This document shows, piece after piece, positions 45,673 to 54,653 of a stretch of DNA of 64,000 bases (its first letter is position 1; each line of letters opens with the position of its first letter). Where the stretch lies: positions 1 through 64,000 of the forward strand of contig NZ_JAKREU010000005.1 in assembly GCF_022664435.1 (NCBI RefSeq), read 5' to 3'. A model generated the notes under the pieces. The model was not told the DNA's origin. It did not search any database and worked only from the letters and a program-made list of their open reading frames with translations. The position numbers were made by a program, and so were the translations under genes. The stretch is from Sphingomonas panni (GTDB taxonomy: Bacteria > Pseudomonadota > Alphaproteobacteria > Sphingomonadales > Sphingomonadaceae).

Positions 45673-45691
45673 ATTTCAGCCTGGCTGAAAT
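45673..45691. repeat. Perfect hairpin directly at the ndk stop
   Basis: ATTTCAGCC-T-GGCTGAAAT has 9-bp arms with a single central base and abuts the ndk TGA. It sits just upstream of the intrinsic terminator, giving ndk a double-hairpin 3' end. Confidence 0.7.
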
Positions 45692-46113
45692 CAGCCGACG
45701 ATTTCCTCCGGCTTGAAGAAGAAGTCGATTTCGATCTTCGCATTCTCTTCCGAATCCGAACCATGGACCGAGTTCGCTTCGATCGATTCGGCCAGTTCCT
45801 TGCGGATCGTGCCGGCATCGGCGTTCGCCGGGTTGGTCGCGCCCATGATGTCGCGGTTCTTCTGGACGGCGTTTTCGCCTTCCAGCACCTGCACGACCAC
45901 GGGACCCGAGATCATGAACGACACGAGGTCGTTGAAGAACGGACGCTCGCGGTGGACGCCGTAGAAACCTTCGGCCTGTTCGCGGGTCATCTGGATGCGC
46001 TTCGAGGCGACGACGCGCAGGCCGGCTTCCTCCAGCATCTTGGTGACGGCGCCGGTCAGGTTGCGGCGGGTCGCGTCGGGCTTGATGATCGAAAAGGTAC
46101 GGGTAGCGGCCAT
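45691..46113 (-). CDS. ndk: Nucleoside diphosphate kinase
   Basis: The 140-residue enzyme moves the gamma phosphate between NTPs and NDPs through a phospho-His. It has the N-terminus [17 protein letters not shown], the Arg/Lys nucleotide site and the catalytic His in [18 protein letters not shown]. Normal length. It ends in the hairpin and terminator at 45,634-45,691. Confidence 0.97.
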   Translation of the reverse strand: MAATRTFSIIKPDATRRNLTGAVTKMLEEAGLRVVASKRIQMTREQAEGFYGVHRERPFFNDLVSFMISGPVVVQVLEGENAVQKNRDIMGATNPANADAGTIRKELAESIEANSVHGSDSEENAKIEIDFFFKPEEIVG

Positions 46114-46193
46114 GGCGGTCGCGGCTCCTGCGTTATGGTGTTGGAAAGCTTGTCGCCGGTCCCCCTAGTCGGGCGGCGCGCGACAGGCAAGCG

Positions 46194-46631
46194 TTACGCC
46201 GCCTGTTCCCAGCCGCCATCGCCCTGCCGCCAATAGCGGCGCTCGATCCCTTCGCGGTCGGCCAGCCCCTTCCACGCGGCGCGGGCGGCGGCGATGTGAT
46301 CCTCGCCGAAGAAATGAAAGGCGCGGTCGAAGGTCAGTGCCGCGTCCCGCCAGCGGCCGTCGACGATCGCGACGTTGCGCGCGGCATTTGCGTCGGTCGG
46401 TTCGGGGGCGATCAGCACGACCTGCAGCGCATCGTCGCCCGCCCCCGCCTCCGCATGTGGCACGAAGCTGTCGGGTGCGTAGGTCCAAAGCAGCATGTCG
46501 AGGTGGTGGCGCTGTTCGGCGTCGTCGGACAGGAGCAGCAGGCGTTCGCCATCGTCGTGCAGCCGCTGGGCGATACGCGGCAGCACCCGGTCGAGCGGGC
46601 TGCGGGTCAGGTGGTAGAAGTCGACTTTCAT
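46194..46631 (-). CDS. holC: DNA polymerase III subunit chi
   Basis: This 145-residue chi subunit bridges the clamp loader to SSB. It starts at MKVDFYHLTRSPLDRVLPRI. Further conserved parts are HHLDMLLWTY, DSFVPHA and FHFFGEDHIAAARAAWKG. The pairing of holC downstream of pepA is conserved. A repeat unit at 46,645-46,740 lies between the two genes. Confidence 0.93.
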   Translation of the reverse strand: MKVDFYHLTRSPLDRVLPRIAQRLHDDGERLLLLSDDAEQRHHLDMLLWTYAPDSFVPHAEAGAGDDALQVVLIAPEPTDANAARNVAIVDGRWRDAALTFDRAFHFFGEDHIAAARAAWKGLADREGIERRYWRQGDGGWEQAA

Positions 46632-46644
46632 GTAACCGCCCACT

Positions 46645-46740
46645 CGTCGTTCCCGCGCAGGCGGGAACCCATATCCGCCGACGATCGCGATGGAGCCGCA
46701 ACGTCAGCGTGAATGGATTCCCGCCTTCGCGGGAATGACG
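46645..46740. repeat. Interspersed inverted repeat, second CGTCAT-family copy
   Basis: Arms CGTCGTTCCCGCGCAGGC (from 46,645) and ATGGATTCCCGCCTTCGCGG (from 46,713 to about 46,740) match at 25 of 28 positions around a 40-bp loop. The core CGTCAT-CCCGCGAAGGC is shared with the 37.2-kb unit. It lies in the pepA-holC gap and would form a large hairpin in a read-through transcript. Confidence 0.7.
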
Positions 46741-48216
46741 TCATTGCTCGAAATTATCCGCAACGAACCGGTCGAGCAGGCGCACGCCGAAGCCGGTCGC
46801 GCCCTTGTCGTGATGGTTGCCGGGCTTGTCGGCCCACACCATGCCGGCAATGTCGAGATGTGCCCAGCGGACACCGTCCTCGATATAGCGTTTCAGGAAC
46901 TGCGCGGCGGTGATCGACCCTGCCCCGCGCGGGCCGATATTCTTCATGTCGGCGATCGGGCTGTCGAGCAACTTGTCATAGGCCGGCGACAGCGGGAAGC
47001 GCCACAGCAGGTCCCCCGATTCGCGCGACGCGGCCAGCAGTTCGTCGGCCAGCGAATCGTCATTGGCGAACAGGCCGCCATGTTCGTTGCCGAGCGAGAT
47101 AATCATCGCGCCGGTGAGCGTCGCGAGGTCGACGATCGTCTTCGGCTTGTGCGTCCGCTGGACCCAGGTCAGCACGTCGCACAGGACCAGCCGGCCTTCG
47201 GCGTCGGTGTTCAGCACTTCGATCGTCTGGCCCGACATCGACGTCACCACGTCACCGGGGCGCTGTGCCTTGCCGTCGGGCATATTCTCGACCAGCCCGA
47301 CCACGCCGATGACGTTCGCCTTCGCCTTGCGGCTGGCCAGCGCCTTCATCGCGCCGGCGACGGCACCCGCGCCGCCCATGTCCCACTTCATGTCCTCCAT
47401 GCCGGGTCCGGGCTTCAGCGAGATGCCGCCGGTGTCGAAGGTCACGCCCTTCCCGACCAGCGCGAGATCTACATCGCCCTCGCCCTTGCCGTTCCAGCGC
47501 ATGGCGAGCAGGCGCGACTCCTTTTCGGAGCCGAGTCCGACGCCGAGCAGCGCGCCCATGCCCAGTTCAGCCATCTGGCGTTCGTCGAGGATGGTCAGTT
47601 CGACGCCCAGCGCTTCCAGATCGCGGCACTTCTCGACGAAGCTGACCGGATAGAGGATGTTGGGCGGATCGGTGACGAGGGTGCGGGTCAGGTCCAGCCC
47701 CTTGGTCAGGGCGTCGGCCGCGACGAAGGCGTCGTCGATGCCGTCCGGCGCGCCGACGATGGTCAGGCCGGTCAGCGTCGGCTTCGACTTTTCAGGCAGC
47801 TTGGTGCGATAGCCGTCCTGCCGCCAGCCGCGTTGCGCCGCCGTCGCCGCGAAGCGCGCGACCGCGACGGCCGTCACGTCGGCGCCGGTGAAGTCGACGG
47901 TCAGGTCGGTCAGGCCCGACACGAGGAACCGGCCGGTCAGCGCCCCGCCGGCCTTTTCCAGCGCCGGACCCTGTCCGTCGCCGATGCCGAGCAGGATGAC
48001 GCGGCCGGCGCTATCGCCTTCGCCGGGAACGAAGATTTCAGCGATCGACCCGGCCTCTCCTTCGAACCGCCCCGCGCGGGCGGCACCCGCCGCCAGGGTG
48101 GCGACCGACGCGTCCAGCCCGGCCGCATCGATCCGGTCGAGCCCACCGGTGCCGATGGGCAGGACGAGGGCGGTGGCGGTTCCCCGCTGGGGCGCGAACT
48201 GGATCGAAATCGACAT
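46741..48216 (-). CDS. pepA: Leucyl aminopeptidase (M17)
   Basis: This 491-residue cytosol aminopeptidase starts at ATG 48,216 (MSISIQFAPQRGTATALVLP). The catalytic domain has GKGVTFDTGGISLKPGPGM (Lys and metal ligands) and the PROSITE-type NTDAEGRLVLCD metal motif. Normal length. It is divergent from lptD and followed by the repeat and holC. Confidence 0.95.
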   Translation of the reverse strand: MSISIQFAPQRGTATALVLPIGTGGLDRIDAAGLDASVATLAAGAARAGRFEGEAGSIAEIFVPGEGDSAGRVILLGIGDGQGPALEKAGGALTGRFLVSGLTDLTVDFTGADVTAVAVARFAATAAQRGWRQDGYRTKLPEKSKPTLTGLTIVGAPDGIDDAFVAADALTKGLDLTRTLVTDPPNILYPVSFVEKCRDLEALGVELTILDERQMAELGMGALLGVGLGSEKESRLLAMRWNGKGEGDVDLALVGKGVTFDTGGISLKPGPGMEDMKWDMGGAGAVAGAMKALASRKAKANVIGVVGLVENMPDGKAQRPGDVVTSMSGQTIEVLNTDAEGRLVLCDVLTWVQRTHKPKTIVDLATLTGAMIISLGNEHGGLFANDDSLADELLAASRESGDLLWRFPLSPAYDKLLDSPIADMKNIGPRGAGSITAAQFLKRYIEDGVRWAHLDIAGMVWADKPGNHHDKGATGFGVRLLDRFVADNFEQ

Positions 48217-48378
48217 GGGCTTCCTCTGGATATCGGCGCACGAAGCGCGGGCACCTTCTAGGCGCGTCGCGATGGACAGGTAAAGCGGGCCAAGGGCGAT
48301 TGCGGTTCCGGCCGCACGATGCAATAGCGCGAGACGGATGCCCGCACCGGGTGACGATGGTTTGGGGAAGCGAGACTA

Positions 48379-50616
48379 GTGAAGCGTTCGTTGGGGTCGC
48401 TTGCCCTTGGCCTGACGCTGGCGATCGCCGGCCCTGCGGTCGCGCAGGACCTGCAGGATCGCAGCCTCCCGCCTCCGCCGCCCGAAAGCGCGCTGCCGAC
48501 GCCCGCGACCGAGGACCAGATCGATTTTTCGTCGGACCTGCTGACCTATGACAGCAACGCCGATGTGGTCACCGCGACCGGGGAAGTCCGGCTGCTGCGC
48601 GACGGCAACCGCCTGCGCGCCGACCGGGTAACGTGGAACCGCAAGACCGGCCAAGTGGTGGCGGACGGCAATATCGCGGTCACCAACCCGGAAGGCGACG
48701 TCGCCTATGGCGACCGGATCGAGCTGACCGACAGCCTGAAAGACGGCGTGGTCGACAATATGCTGGTCGTCCTAGACGAAGGCGGCCGGATCGCGGCGAA
48801 GCGCGGCACCCGGTCCGAGAACGGCGTCGTGACGGTGGACAGCGCCGCCTACACCCCCTGTTCGGTCACGACCTCCGCCGGATGTCCCAAGGAACCGTCG
48901 TGGAAGATCACGGCGCTGAAGGTCCGGTACGACCCGACGCGCAAGCGCATCCGCTATACCGGGGCCGGCCTCACCATTTTCGGTCTGCCGACCATCCCGC
49001 TGCCGTCCTTCTCCCATTCGATCGGCGATGGCAGCGATTCGGGGCTGCTGGCGCCGTCGATCCGGCTCGACCGGGTCAACGGGCTGGAAGTCGCGGTCCC
49101 CTATTATTTCAACCTCGCGCCCAATCGCGACCTGACGATCACGCCGCACGTCTTCACCGCCGTACTGCCCATGCTGCAGGCCGATTACCGGTCGCTGTCG
49201 AGCAAGGGCGCGTACCGGGTGCAAGGCTATGGCACGGTCAGCCGGCGCAGCGACGACCTGGTACTGGGCGCGTCGCCCACCGGCACGCAGCGGTCGTTCC
49301 GTGGCTATGTCGATGCGGTCGGCCGGTTCCAGCTCAACCCGAACTGGAGCGTGTCGGGGTCGCTGCGCTACACTACCGACCAGACGTTCCTGCGCCGCTA
49401 CGACATTTCGCGCGACGACCGGCTGCGCAACAATATCAGCGTCGAGCGGATCGATCGTGATTCGATGCTGTCGATCAGTGGCTGGGCGGTGCAGACACTG
49501 CGGGTCGGTGACGATCAGGGGATGCAGCCGATCGCGCTGCCCGAGATCGATTATCGCCGCCGCTTCAACGGCCTGCTGGGCGGCGTCGCGCAGGTGCAGC
49601 TCAACACGCTGGCGCTGACGCGGACCGAGGGACAGGACACGCAGCGCGCGTTTTTGGCGGCACGCTGGGACCTGACGCGCTACACTCCGCTGGGGCAGGA
49701 GGTGACCTTCACCGCCTATGGCCGGGCCGATGCGTATAATGCGCTCGATACCATCGATACGGCGGTTGCCAGCTATCGCGGCGACGAAGGCTTTACCGGG
49801 CGTGGCATCGCGGCGCTGGCAGTCGATGTCCGCTGGCCGTTCGTCGGGCCGATCGGGCGCGGTACGCAGCGGATTTCGCCGCGCGTCCAGCTGGTCGCAT
49901 CGCCGCGGATCGCCAACCTCGCCGTCCCGAACGAGGATGCGCGCGCGGTGGACCTGGAGGATTCGAACCTCTTCGCGCTCAACCGTTTCGCCGGCTATGA
50001 CCGGTTCGAGGATTCGTCGCGTGTCACCTACGGCCTCGACTATGCGCTCGACCTGCCGGGCGTCGCGGTGTCGGCGACGATCGGACAAAGCTATCGGACC
50101 AGCGAACGCGCGAGCATCCTGCCGAGCGGGACCGGGCTGGACGATCGCTTCTCGGACTTTGTCGGGCGCACCGACATCCGGTTCCGCGAACTGGTGACCT
50201 TCACCCACCGCTATCGACTGGACAAGGACGGGCTGAAGATCCGCCGCAACGAACTGGACGCGACGGTCGGCAGCCGGCGGACCTATGTCCAGGTCGGCTA
50301 TCTGCGCCTGAACCGCGATATCGACGAGTTGGAGGACCTGCAGGACCGGGAGGAAGTGCGCGTCGCCGGGCGCGTCGCGTTCGGGCCGTTCTGGTCCGCC
50401 TTTGCCTCCGGCACCATCGACCTGACCGACAAGTCGGAGGATTCGCTGTCGATTTCAGACGGATTCGATCCGATCCGCCACCGCGTCGGTGTCCAGTATG
50501 AGGACGACTGCCTCCGCCTCGGCCTGACGTGGAAGCGGGATTACCAGCGCATCGGTGACGCGCGCAACGGTAGCAGCTATCTCGTAACGCTGGCATTGAA
50601 GAACCTGGGACGATAA
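48379..50616 (+). CDS. lptD: LPS assembly outer-membrane protein LptD
   Basis: This 745-residue protein inserts lipopolysaccharide into the outer leaflet. The GTG start at 48,379 has a GGGGAAG ribosome binding site, then a signal peptide (LALGLTLAIAGPAVA). The N-terminal OstA-like periplasmic beta-jellyroll holds FSSDLLTYDSNADVVTATGE and RADRVTWNRKTGQVVADGN, and a large beta-barrel follows, ending in LVTLALKNLGR. It leads the cluster with surA, pdxA and rsmA, as in many proteobacteria. Confidence 0.95.
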   Translation: MKRSLGSLALGLTLAIAGPAVAQDLQDRSLPPPPPESALPTPATEDQIDFSSDLLTYDSNADVVTATGEVRLLRDGNRLRADRVTWNRKTGQVVADGNIAVTNPEGDVAYGDRIELTDSLKDGVVDNMLVVLDEGGRIAAKRGTRSENGVVTVDSAAYTPCSVTTSAGCPKEPSWKITALKVRYDPTRKRIRYTGAGLTIFGLPTIPLPSFSHSIGDGSDSGLLAPSIRLDRVNGLEVAVPYYFNLAPNRDLTITPHVFTAVLPMLQADYRSLSSKGAYRVQGYGTVSRRSDDLVLGASPTGTQRSFRGYVDAVGRFQLNPNWSVSGSLRYTTDQTFLRRYDISRDDRLRNNISVERIDRDSMLSISGWAVQTLRVGDDQGMQPIALPEIDYRRRFNGLLGGVAQVQLNTLALTRTEGQDTQRAFLAARWDLTRYTPLGQEVTFTAYGRADAYNALDTIDTAVASYRGDEGFTGRGIAALAVDVRWPFVGPIGRGTQRISPRVQLVASPRIANLAVPNEDARAVDLEDSNLFALNRFAGYDRFEDSSRVTYGLDYALDLPGVAVSATIGQSYRTSERASILPSGTGLDDRFSDFVGRTDIRFRELVTFTHRYRLDKDGLKIRRNELDATVGSRRTYVQVGYLRLNRDIDELEDLQDREEVRVAGRVAFGPFWSAFASGTIDLTDKSEDSLSISDGFDPIRHRVGVQYEDDCLRLGLTWKRDYQRIGDARNGSSYLVTLALKNLGR

Positions 50617-50684
50617 GGCTCTGTTCAGGCGCGGCGGGCCATGAATTTGCCCGAATGATGCGGCACCGCCCTGACCATCCGCGC

Positions 50685-52064
50685 ATGGGATATGACGACC
50701 AAGTGACCAAGAACATCGTGAATGCCGGCCGTATCGGCCGTTCGATCGCCGGTTTCGTCGCGATCGCCGCCGCCGCAACGCTGGCCGCCCAGACGGTCGG
50801 CGACGGTCAGGACGTGCCCGGCGCGAACCTGAACCTGCCGGGCAACCCGACGATCTTCGGCAAGCTGGACCCCAATATCCGCAAGCCGACCGCGATCGTG
50901 AACGACACCGTGCTGACCGGCACCGATGTCGACCAGCGCATGGCGTTGATCGTCGCGCTGAACGATTACAAGCTGAGCGCCGAGGATCGCGAAGTGCTGC
51001 GCGCGCAGGTCGTACGCCAGCTGATCGACGAGACGCTGCAGATCCAGCAGGCCAAGGCCAAGGACATCACCGTCACGCCGGCGGAGCTGGACCAGAGCTT
51101 CAACCGGCTGGCGCAGCAGCGGTTCAAGCAGACGCCGGACCAGTTGCGCGCCTATCTGCGCACCGTCGGATCGTCGGATCGCTCGCTGCGTCGTCAGATC
51201 GAGGGCGAACTAGCGTGGAGCCGGCTGTTGCGCCGGCAGGTCGAACCGTTCGTGAACGTTGGCGAAGAAGAAGTCGCCGCCGTCATCAAGCGGATGGAGG
51301 AATCGAAGGGAACCGAGGAGTTCAGCCTTCGCGAAATCTATATGGCGGCAACGCCCGACCGCGCGCCCGAGGTGCAGGGCGCGATGCAGAAGATGATCGA
51401 GCAGATTCGTCAGGGTGCGCCGTTCGAATATTTCGCGCGCAATTTCTCCGAAGCGTCGACCCGCGCGGTCGGCGGCGATCTCGGCTTCGTGCGGCTCAAC
51501 ATGCTGCCGGATGCGCTGCAGCGCGCCGCGACGCAGATGCAGGTCGGCCAGATCGCCGGCCCGATCGAGGTGCCCGGCGGCTATTCGATCCTGTATCTTG
51601 CCGACAAGCGGCAGGTGCTGATGGCCGATCCGCGCGATGCGAAGCTGGCGCTGCGCCAGCTGTTCCTGCCCTTCCCCGCCGGCACGACCGAAGCGCAGGC
51701 GACCGCAAAGGTTGCCGCCTTCACCGAAGCGACGCAGGCGATCCGCGGCTGCGGCGACGCGACCAAGATCGCGCAGGCGCAAAAGGCCGAAGTCGTCGAC
51801 AACGACGCGGTCGTGCTGCGCAGCCTGCCGCCGGCATTGCAGGACATCATCCTGAAGCTGAACGTCGGACAGGCGACACCGCCGTTCGGATCGCCCAAGG
51901 ATGGCGTCCGGGTGCTGATCCTGTGCGGGCGTGAAGACCCGCGCACCGCCGGCATCCCGACCGCGGCGCAGATCCAGGCCGGGCTGGAGCAGGAGCGCGT
52001 CAACCTGCGCGCGCAGCGCATGATGCGCGACCTGCGCCGCGACGCGGTGATCGAGTATCGCTGA
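50685..52064 (+). CDS. surA: Periplasmic chaperone/peptidyl-prolyl isomerase SurA
   Basis: This SurA-type protein of about 459 residues has a hydrophobic export signal (IAGFVAIAAAATLAAQ), then the SurA N-terminal domain (AIVNDTVLTGTDVDQRM; RQLIDETLQIQQAK) and PpiC-type PPIase modules (EEFSLREIYMAATPDRAPEV; RAVGGDLGFVRLNML). It assists folding of LptD and other barrels, fitting its position next to lptD. The start is uncertain: ATG 50,655, ATG 50,685 and GTG 50,703 are all in frame and no strong ribosome binding site decides; I use 50,685. Confidence 0.88.
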   Translation: MGYDDQVTKNIVNAGRIGRSIAGFVAIAAAATLAAQTVGDGQDVPGANLNLPGNPTIFGKLDPNIRKPTAIVNDTVLTGTDVDQRMALIVALNDYKLSAEDREVLRAQVVRQLIDETLQIQQAKAKDITVTPAELDQSFNRLAQQRFKQTPDQLRAYLRTVGSSDRSLRRQIEGELAWSRLLRRQVEPFVNVGEEEVAAVIKRMEESKGTEEFSLREIYMAATPDRAPEVQGAMQKMIEQIRQGAPFEYFARNFSEASTRAVGGDLGFVRLNMLPDALQRAATQMQVGQIAGPIEVPGGYSILYLADKRQVLMADPRDAKLALRQLFLPFPAGTTEAQATAKVAAFTEATQAIRGCGDATKIAQAQKAEVVDNDAVVLRSLPPALQDIILKLNVGQATPPFGSPKDGVRVLILCGREDPRTAGIPTAAQIQAGLEQERVNLRAQRMMRDLRRDAVIEYR

Positions 52065-52077
52065 GGGAGCGGGTCGG

Positions 52078-53076
52078 ATGCCAGGCGTCGCGCCGCTCGC
52101 GATATCGATGGGCGACCCGGCGGGCATCGGTCCCGAGGTAATCGCCAAGGCATGGGCGTGCCGCGATGCGGAGGCGCTTCCCTGCTTCTTCGCGGTCGGT
52201 GACGTCCGCGCGGTGTCGCAGGTCTGGACCGGGCCGGTCGAGCGGATCGACGATCCGCGCGACGCGGCTCGGGTCTTTACCCGCGCACTGCCGGTCGTAT
52301 CGGTCGTCGATGGCGACGCGATCGTGCCGGGCAGGCCCGACATCGGTGGTGCGCTCTGTGCGCTCCAGTCGCTGGAGATGGCGGCGGGGCTGGCACGCTC
52401 CGATGCCGCATCGGGGTTGGTCACCGCGCCGATTTCGAAGGCGGAGCTGTACCGGATCGGCTTCAACTATCCCGGACAGACCGAGTTCGTCGCGGAGCGT
52501 TGCGGCGTGGCGCGCGAGAATGCGGTCATGATGCTGGCCGGCCCGACGCTGCGCGTGGTGCCGATCACGATCCACGAACCGCTGGCCGAGGTGCCCACGA
52601 CGCTGACCATTGAGTTGATCGTAGCGCGCGCGCGGGCGACGGCACGCGGTCTGATCCGCGATTTCGGCATCGACGCGCCCCGGCTGGCACTGGCCGGGCT
52701 GAACCCCCATGCCGGTGAAAGCGGTGCGATCGGTCGTGAGGAGATCGAGGTCATGCAGCCGGCCGTCGCGCAGTTGCAGGCCGAGGGTATCGATATCGTC
52801 GGGCCGCTCGCCGCCGACACGATGTTCCATCCGCGCGCGCGGGCGAAATATGATGCGGCGCTGTGTGCCTATCACGATCAGGCGCTGATCCCGATCAAGA
52901 CGCTGCATTTCGACGATGGCGTCAACATCACGCTCGGCCTGCCGATCGTGCGCACCTCGCCCGATCATGGCACGGCGTTCGACATTGCCGGCGAGGACCT
53001 GGCGGAGCCGGGCGCGATGATCGCCGCGATCCGCATGGCAGGCGAAGCCGCCGCGCGCCGCGCCGCCGCCGCATGA
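52078..53076 (+). CDS. pdxA: 4-hydroxythreonine-4-phosphate dehydrogenase
   Basis: This 332-residue PdxA of the pyridoxal-phosphate pathway has the N-terminal [18 protein letters not shown]-like GLVTAPISK, and the metal and substrate motifs [19 protein letters not shown] and [19 protein letters not shown]. It starts 14 bp after surA and overlaps rsmA by 4 bp. Confidence 0.96.
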   Translation: MPGVAPLAISMGDPAGIGPEVIAKAWACRDAEALPCFFAVGDVRAVSQVWTGPVERIDDPRDAARVFTRALPVVSVVDGDAIVPGRPDIGGALCALQSLEMAAGLARSDAASGLVTAPISKAELYRIGFNYPGQTEFVAERCGVARENAVMMLAGPTLRVVPITIHEPLAEVPTTLTIELIVARARATARGLIRDFGIDAPRLALAGLNPHAGESGAIGREEIEVMQPAVAQLQAEGIDIVGPLAADTMFHPRARAKYDAALCAYHDQALIPIKTLHFDDGVNITLGLPIVRTSPDHGTAFDIAGEDLAEPGAMIAAIRMAGEAAARRAAAA

Positions 53077-53906
53077 CCGTCGCCCCGCTCACCCCCTTGC
53101 CGCCGCTACGCGACGTCATCCAGCGTCATGGACTGTCGGCAAACAAGGCGCTGGGACAGAATTTCCTGTTCGACCAGCAACTGCTCGACCGGATCGCGCG
53201 GGTGCCGGGCGACCTGCACGATCAGGACGTGCTGGAGGTCGGTCCCGGTCCGGGCGGGCTGACGCGTGCGCTGCTGCTCGCCGGCGCGAAGGTTACGGCG
53301 ATCGAGCGCGACCATCGCTGTATTCCGGCGCTGGAGGAACTGGGCGCGGCGTTTCCGGGGCGGTTGCGCCTGATCGAAGGCGACGCGCTGGAGATCGATG
53401 CGCCGTCGCTGTTCGAGGGGCGACCGCATATCGCATCGAACCTGCCCTATAATGTCGGTACCGCTCTGTTCGTCGGATGGCTGTCCAGCGACTGGCGGCC
53501 TTGGTGGCAGAGCCTGACGCTGATGTTCCAGCGGGAAGTAGCCGACCGCATCGTGGCGAGCGCAAACGACGATGCCTATGGCCGCCTCGCGGTACTGGCG
53601 CAGTGGCGCAGCGCGGCGCGGATCGCGATGCCGGTCCACCGCAGCGCCTTCACGCCGCCGCCCAAGGTCATGTCGGCGGTGGTACATGTCGTGCCGACCG
53701 ACGCACCGGACGGTGTTTCGCTGAAGGTGCTGGAACGGCTGACGGCGGCGGCGTTCGGGCAGCGGCGCAAGATGCTGCGGCAGAGCCTGAAGGCGGTGCC
53801 GGGCGCGATCGACGCGGCGGAAACGCTCGGGATCGACGTGACGCGGCGGGCAGAGACGGTGTCGGTGGCGGAGTTCGTGACGCTGGCGCGGGTGTTGTCG
53901 GTTTAG
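53073..53906 (+). CDS. rsmA: 16S rRNA dimethyladenosine transferase RsmA (KsgA)
   Basis: The 277-residue enzyme dimethylates two adjacent adenosines in helix 45 of 16S rRNA. It has the SAM motif [20 protein letters not shown], the acidic motif IEGDALEID and catalytic [11 protein letters not shown], followed by [12 protein letters not shown] and a C-terminal helical domain. It overlaps pdxA and ends the lptD operon. Confidence 0.97.
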   Translation: MTVAPLTPLPPLRDVIQRHGLSANKALGQNFLFDQQLLDRIARVPGDLHDQDVLEVGPGPGGLTRALLLAGAKVTAIERDHRCIPALEELGAAFPGRLRLIEGDALEIDAPSLFEGRPHIASNLPYNVGTALFVGWLSSDWRPWWQSLTLMFQREVADRIVASANDDAYGRLAVLAQWRSAARIAMPVHRSAFTPPPKVMSAVVHVVPTDAPDGVSLKVLERLTAAAFGQRRKMLRQSLKAVPGAIDAAETLGIDVTRRAETVSVAEFVTLARVLSV

Positions 53907-53924
53907 GAAGAAGACAAGCGGTTC

Positions 53925-54078
53925 CACGCGAAGGCGCGGCGACGCGAAGGGGTTGGGTTCCGGGCTGGTACTTCACGAACGGGATGCGTGTTGTCGCGCA
54001 GAAGCGCATGATGAAGCCGCTGGCGCGGATCATCGTTAAAACTAGCGCGACTCCCTTGCGCCTCCGCGCCTTCGCGTG
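53925..54078. repeat. 154-bp element with 15-bp perfect terminal inverted repeats
   Basis: CACGCGAAGGCGCGG (53,925-53,939) is repeated inverted at 54,064-54,078, and similarity continues inward for about ten more bases. The element fills the gap between rsmA and the convergent TPR gene and has no coding capacity. Its structure is MITE-like. Confidence 0.6.
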
Positions 54079-54102
54079 AATCCAATTTCCGCGCCGTGCC
54101 GC

Positions 54103-54624
54103 CTATTGCGGCGTCGCGGGCTTCGGCGTGCCCGGGACGACCGGAGGCGTTTGTTGCGCGGTCGCGGTGACCGGCGGTCCCTTGGCGATGACGGCCGCGA
54201 GTTCGTTCGCCGCCGGGCAGGTCGCGCCGCAGACGGTCTTGAGCTTTGCCAACGTATCGCGCGCCCGGGTTACGGCCCCCTTCTGCACCAGCGCCTCGCC
54301 CTCGCCCTTCAGCGCGGCGACATCGTTCGGCTCCAGGCTCAGCGCCTCGCGGTACAGTCGGATCGACTTGCCCGGTAGCCCCTGCCCGCGAGCGATATCG
54401 GCGAGCGTGATATAGGCGGCGCGGTTGCGCGGATCGATCACCAGCGCGCTTTCGATCAGGCCGGTCGCACCGTTGGTGTCGCCGGCGGCCTGGGCGGCGC
54501 GTCCCTGTTGCAGCAGCGCCATCGATCGCGGGTCGACCTGGTTATCGGGGCGCTGACCGCTGAGCGAGGCCGACGCGCATACCAGCACGAGTGCCCCCGC
54601 GACCGAAACCGAGGTGAACCGCAT
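54103..54624 (-). CDS. Exported tetratricopeptide repeat protein
   Basis: This 173-residue protein has a signal peptide (SVAGALVLVCASAS, with a Cys that might be a lipobox). TPR helices follow (SMALLQQGRAAQAAGDTNGA, then ALVIDPRNRAAYITLADIARGQGLPGKS... and RLYREALSLEPNDVAALKGEG), with a Pro/Thr tail. GGAG lies six bases before the ATG at 54,624. It is a periplasmic TPR adaptor of unknown partner, encoded next to rsmB. Confidence 0.85.
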   Translation of the reverse strand: MRFTSVSVAGALVLVCASASLSGQRPDNQVDPRSMALLQQGRAAQAAGDTNGATGLIESALVIDPRNRAAYITLADIARGQGLPGKSIRLYREALSLEPNDVAALKGEGEALVQKGAVTRARDTLAKLKTVCGATCPAANELAAVIAKGPPVTATAQQTPPVVPGTPKPATPQ

Positions 54625-54653
54625 CAACATCTCCGACCGAGGAACTGGCACCG

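Noticed and set aside
46690-48261. 523-codon open frame antisense to pepA
   Set aside because: Shadow of pepA; no recognisable domain and a start inside a repeat.
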